A DNA stretch of 64,000 bases from Lachnospiraceae bacterium (GTDB taxonomy: Bacteria > Bacillota > Clostridia > Lachnospirales > Lachnospiraceae). Below, piece after piece: positions 63,088-64,000 of the stretch (position 1 is the first letter of the stretch; every line of letters begins with the position of its first letter). The notes below the pieces were generated by a model. It had not been told where the DNA came from. It ran no database searches and worked only from the letters and a program-made list of their open reading frames with translations. Location: positions 1 to 64,000 of the forward strand of contig JAQYAV010000126.1 of NCBI GenBank assembly GCA_029338675.1. The letters are read 5' to 3'. The translations under genes were made by a program, and so were the position numbers.

Positions 63088-64000
63088 AGAATCACCTCCT
63101 CATCATTTTCAAGTGCAAGGTAGTTCATAGCCTGTTTCTTGTACATTTCAGCATATTTTCCATTTGCATCAAGTAATGTTTTGTGAGTTCCCTCTTCTAT
63201 GAGACGTCCTTGCTCCAGCATAAACACCTTGTGACAATCCTTTACAGATGAAAGTCTATGTGAAATGAATAACATTGTATGATTTGTTCCCTCCTTTATA
63301 ATATTTTTGAACAAATCATATTCAGCAATAGGATCAAGTGCACTTGATGGCTCATCAAATATTTTCATTGGTGCTTCCTTTATGAAGGTTCTGGCAACTG
63401 CCACCTTCTGTGTTTCACCACCAGATAAAACAATACCAGCTTCATCAAATTCCTTAGTCATCATTGTATCAATGCCCTTATCAAGCTTTTGTATTCTCTC
63501 ATAAACACCTGCTTTTTTAAGAGCATCTATGACCTTTTCGTCCTCATTTTCATAATGTCTTCCCATAAGAACATTATCTTTTACAGTCATTCCAAATATC
63601 TGAAAGTCCTGGAAGGTAGTTGCAAATATCTCTCTATACGCCTTTAGGTTATACTCTCTAATATCTTTTCCGTTATAAAGGATTGTTCCCTTTGTTGGAT
63701 CATATAGTCTTAACATAAGCTTGATTATTGTTGTTTTTCCTGCACCATTATGACCAACAAGAGCAGCCGACTCTCCCTTGCTAATTACGAAGGACAAGTC
63801 CTTAATTGTTTCTTCATCCGTATATGAAAATGAAACATTTCTAAACTCGACACTCTGAAATTCCTTATCTGGCATATCGCCATCCTGATTCTCTGGAATC
63901 ACCTCCTCGTACTCTAGAAAGCTACGGAAGTTATTGATAAATACACCATTCTTAAGTATTTCCATTATATTTTCAAATACTCTTATGAGAATCCATGTCA
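63084..64000 (-). CDS. ABC transporter half (C-terminal part; continues past window edge)
   Basis: The C-terminal part of a half-transporter, about 305 residues in the window. The frame stays open to the right edge, where it reads TWILIRVFENIMEI, matching SSWILIYFAEAIANS of the protein at 2024-3901, so the membrane domain lies beyond 64000. It shows Walker A GHNGAGKTT, signature LSGGETQK, Walker B KIFDEPSSALDP and FISHRLS. It overlaps the partner gene by 4 bp, as expected for co-translated partners. Paralogous to 2024-3901. Confidence 0.92.
   Translation of the reverse strand, partial: TWILIRVFENIMEILKNGVFINNFRSFLEYEEVIPENQDGDMPDKEFQSVEFRNVSFSYTDEETIKDLSFVISKGESAALVGHNGAGKTTIIKLMLRLYDPTKGTILYNGKDIREYNLKAYREIFATTFQDFQIFGMTVKDNVLMGRHYENEDEKVIDALKKAGVYERIQKLDKGIDTMMTKEFDEAGIVLSGGETQKVAVARTFIKEAPMKIFDEPSSALDPIAEYDLFKNIIKEGTNHTMLFISHRLSSVKDCHKVFMLEQGRLIEEGTHKTLLDANGKYAEMYKKQAMNYLALENDEEVIL

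Overview
The window looks like chromosomal DNA of a low-GC, Gram-positive, carbohydrate-fermenting anaerobe. A Lachnospiraceae member (Butyrivibrio, Pseudobutyrivibrio or Roseburia type) is my best guess. This is inferred from the AT-rich composition, strong GGAGG ribosome binding sites, lipoproteins with Thr-Thr-Glu linkers, YesM/YesN sugar sensing, a ChvE/GguAB-type sugar importer, and intracellular GH43 and arabinose enzymes. Nearly everything is on the minus strand; the plus-strand genes are an AraC regulator, a lipoprotein and argG.

Layout. (1) 226-3901 and 61264-64000: two paralogous pairs of exporter-type ABC half-transporters, one at each end; the right one runs off the window. (2) 3915-4273: a long, nearly perfectly palindromic element (MITE-like or a structured rod) directly upstream of the first pair. 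(3) 4406-9752: a surface transglutaminase-like protein, an anti-sigma/ECF-sigma pair and a lipoprotein with two copies of an unnamed domain. (4) 9887-21382: an accessory region. A diguanylate cyclase that has lost its N-terminus precedes a large cluster of paralogous single-pass membrane proteins with WG-repeat-like extracytoplasmic domains. One promoter (17847-17875) and one terminator (10660-10710) bracket eight genes. A partial block duplication (18432-20724) has decayed through a nonsense codon and a truncation, and other gene remnants lie between. (5) 21645-32431: a GH43 glycosidase, the mmsB-mmsA-chvE sugar importer and its regulators (two extra sugar-binding proteins, a YesM-type kinase and a YesN-type regulator). 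(6) 32641-41426: a MATE exporter, AraC and TetR regulators, a carboxylesterase, araD-araB and a lipoprotein. (7) 41676-51875: YfhO, TraX-like, Nudix, polyphosphate:AMP phosphotransferase, argG, a UPF0340 protein and a Lon-like ATPase with no protease domain. (8) 51932-61071: an RND exporter with its TetR repressor and a clear operator-promoter, an esterase, a membrane diguanylate cyclase and a cation diffusion facilitator.

How the parts work together. Regions 5 and 6 make a pentose module. Oligosaccharides derived from arabinoxylan or arabinan would be trimmed by GH43 and the esterases. Free sugars would enter through ChvE-MmsAB under a periplasmic-protein/kinase/regulator sensor, and L-ribulose would be phosphorylated and epimerised by AraB and AraD. 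No araA is in the window. The best candidate for an undescribed system is the WG-repeat membrane-protein array of region 4. Its family expansion and decay are visible directly in the sequence, but its function is not.
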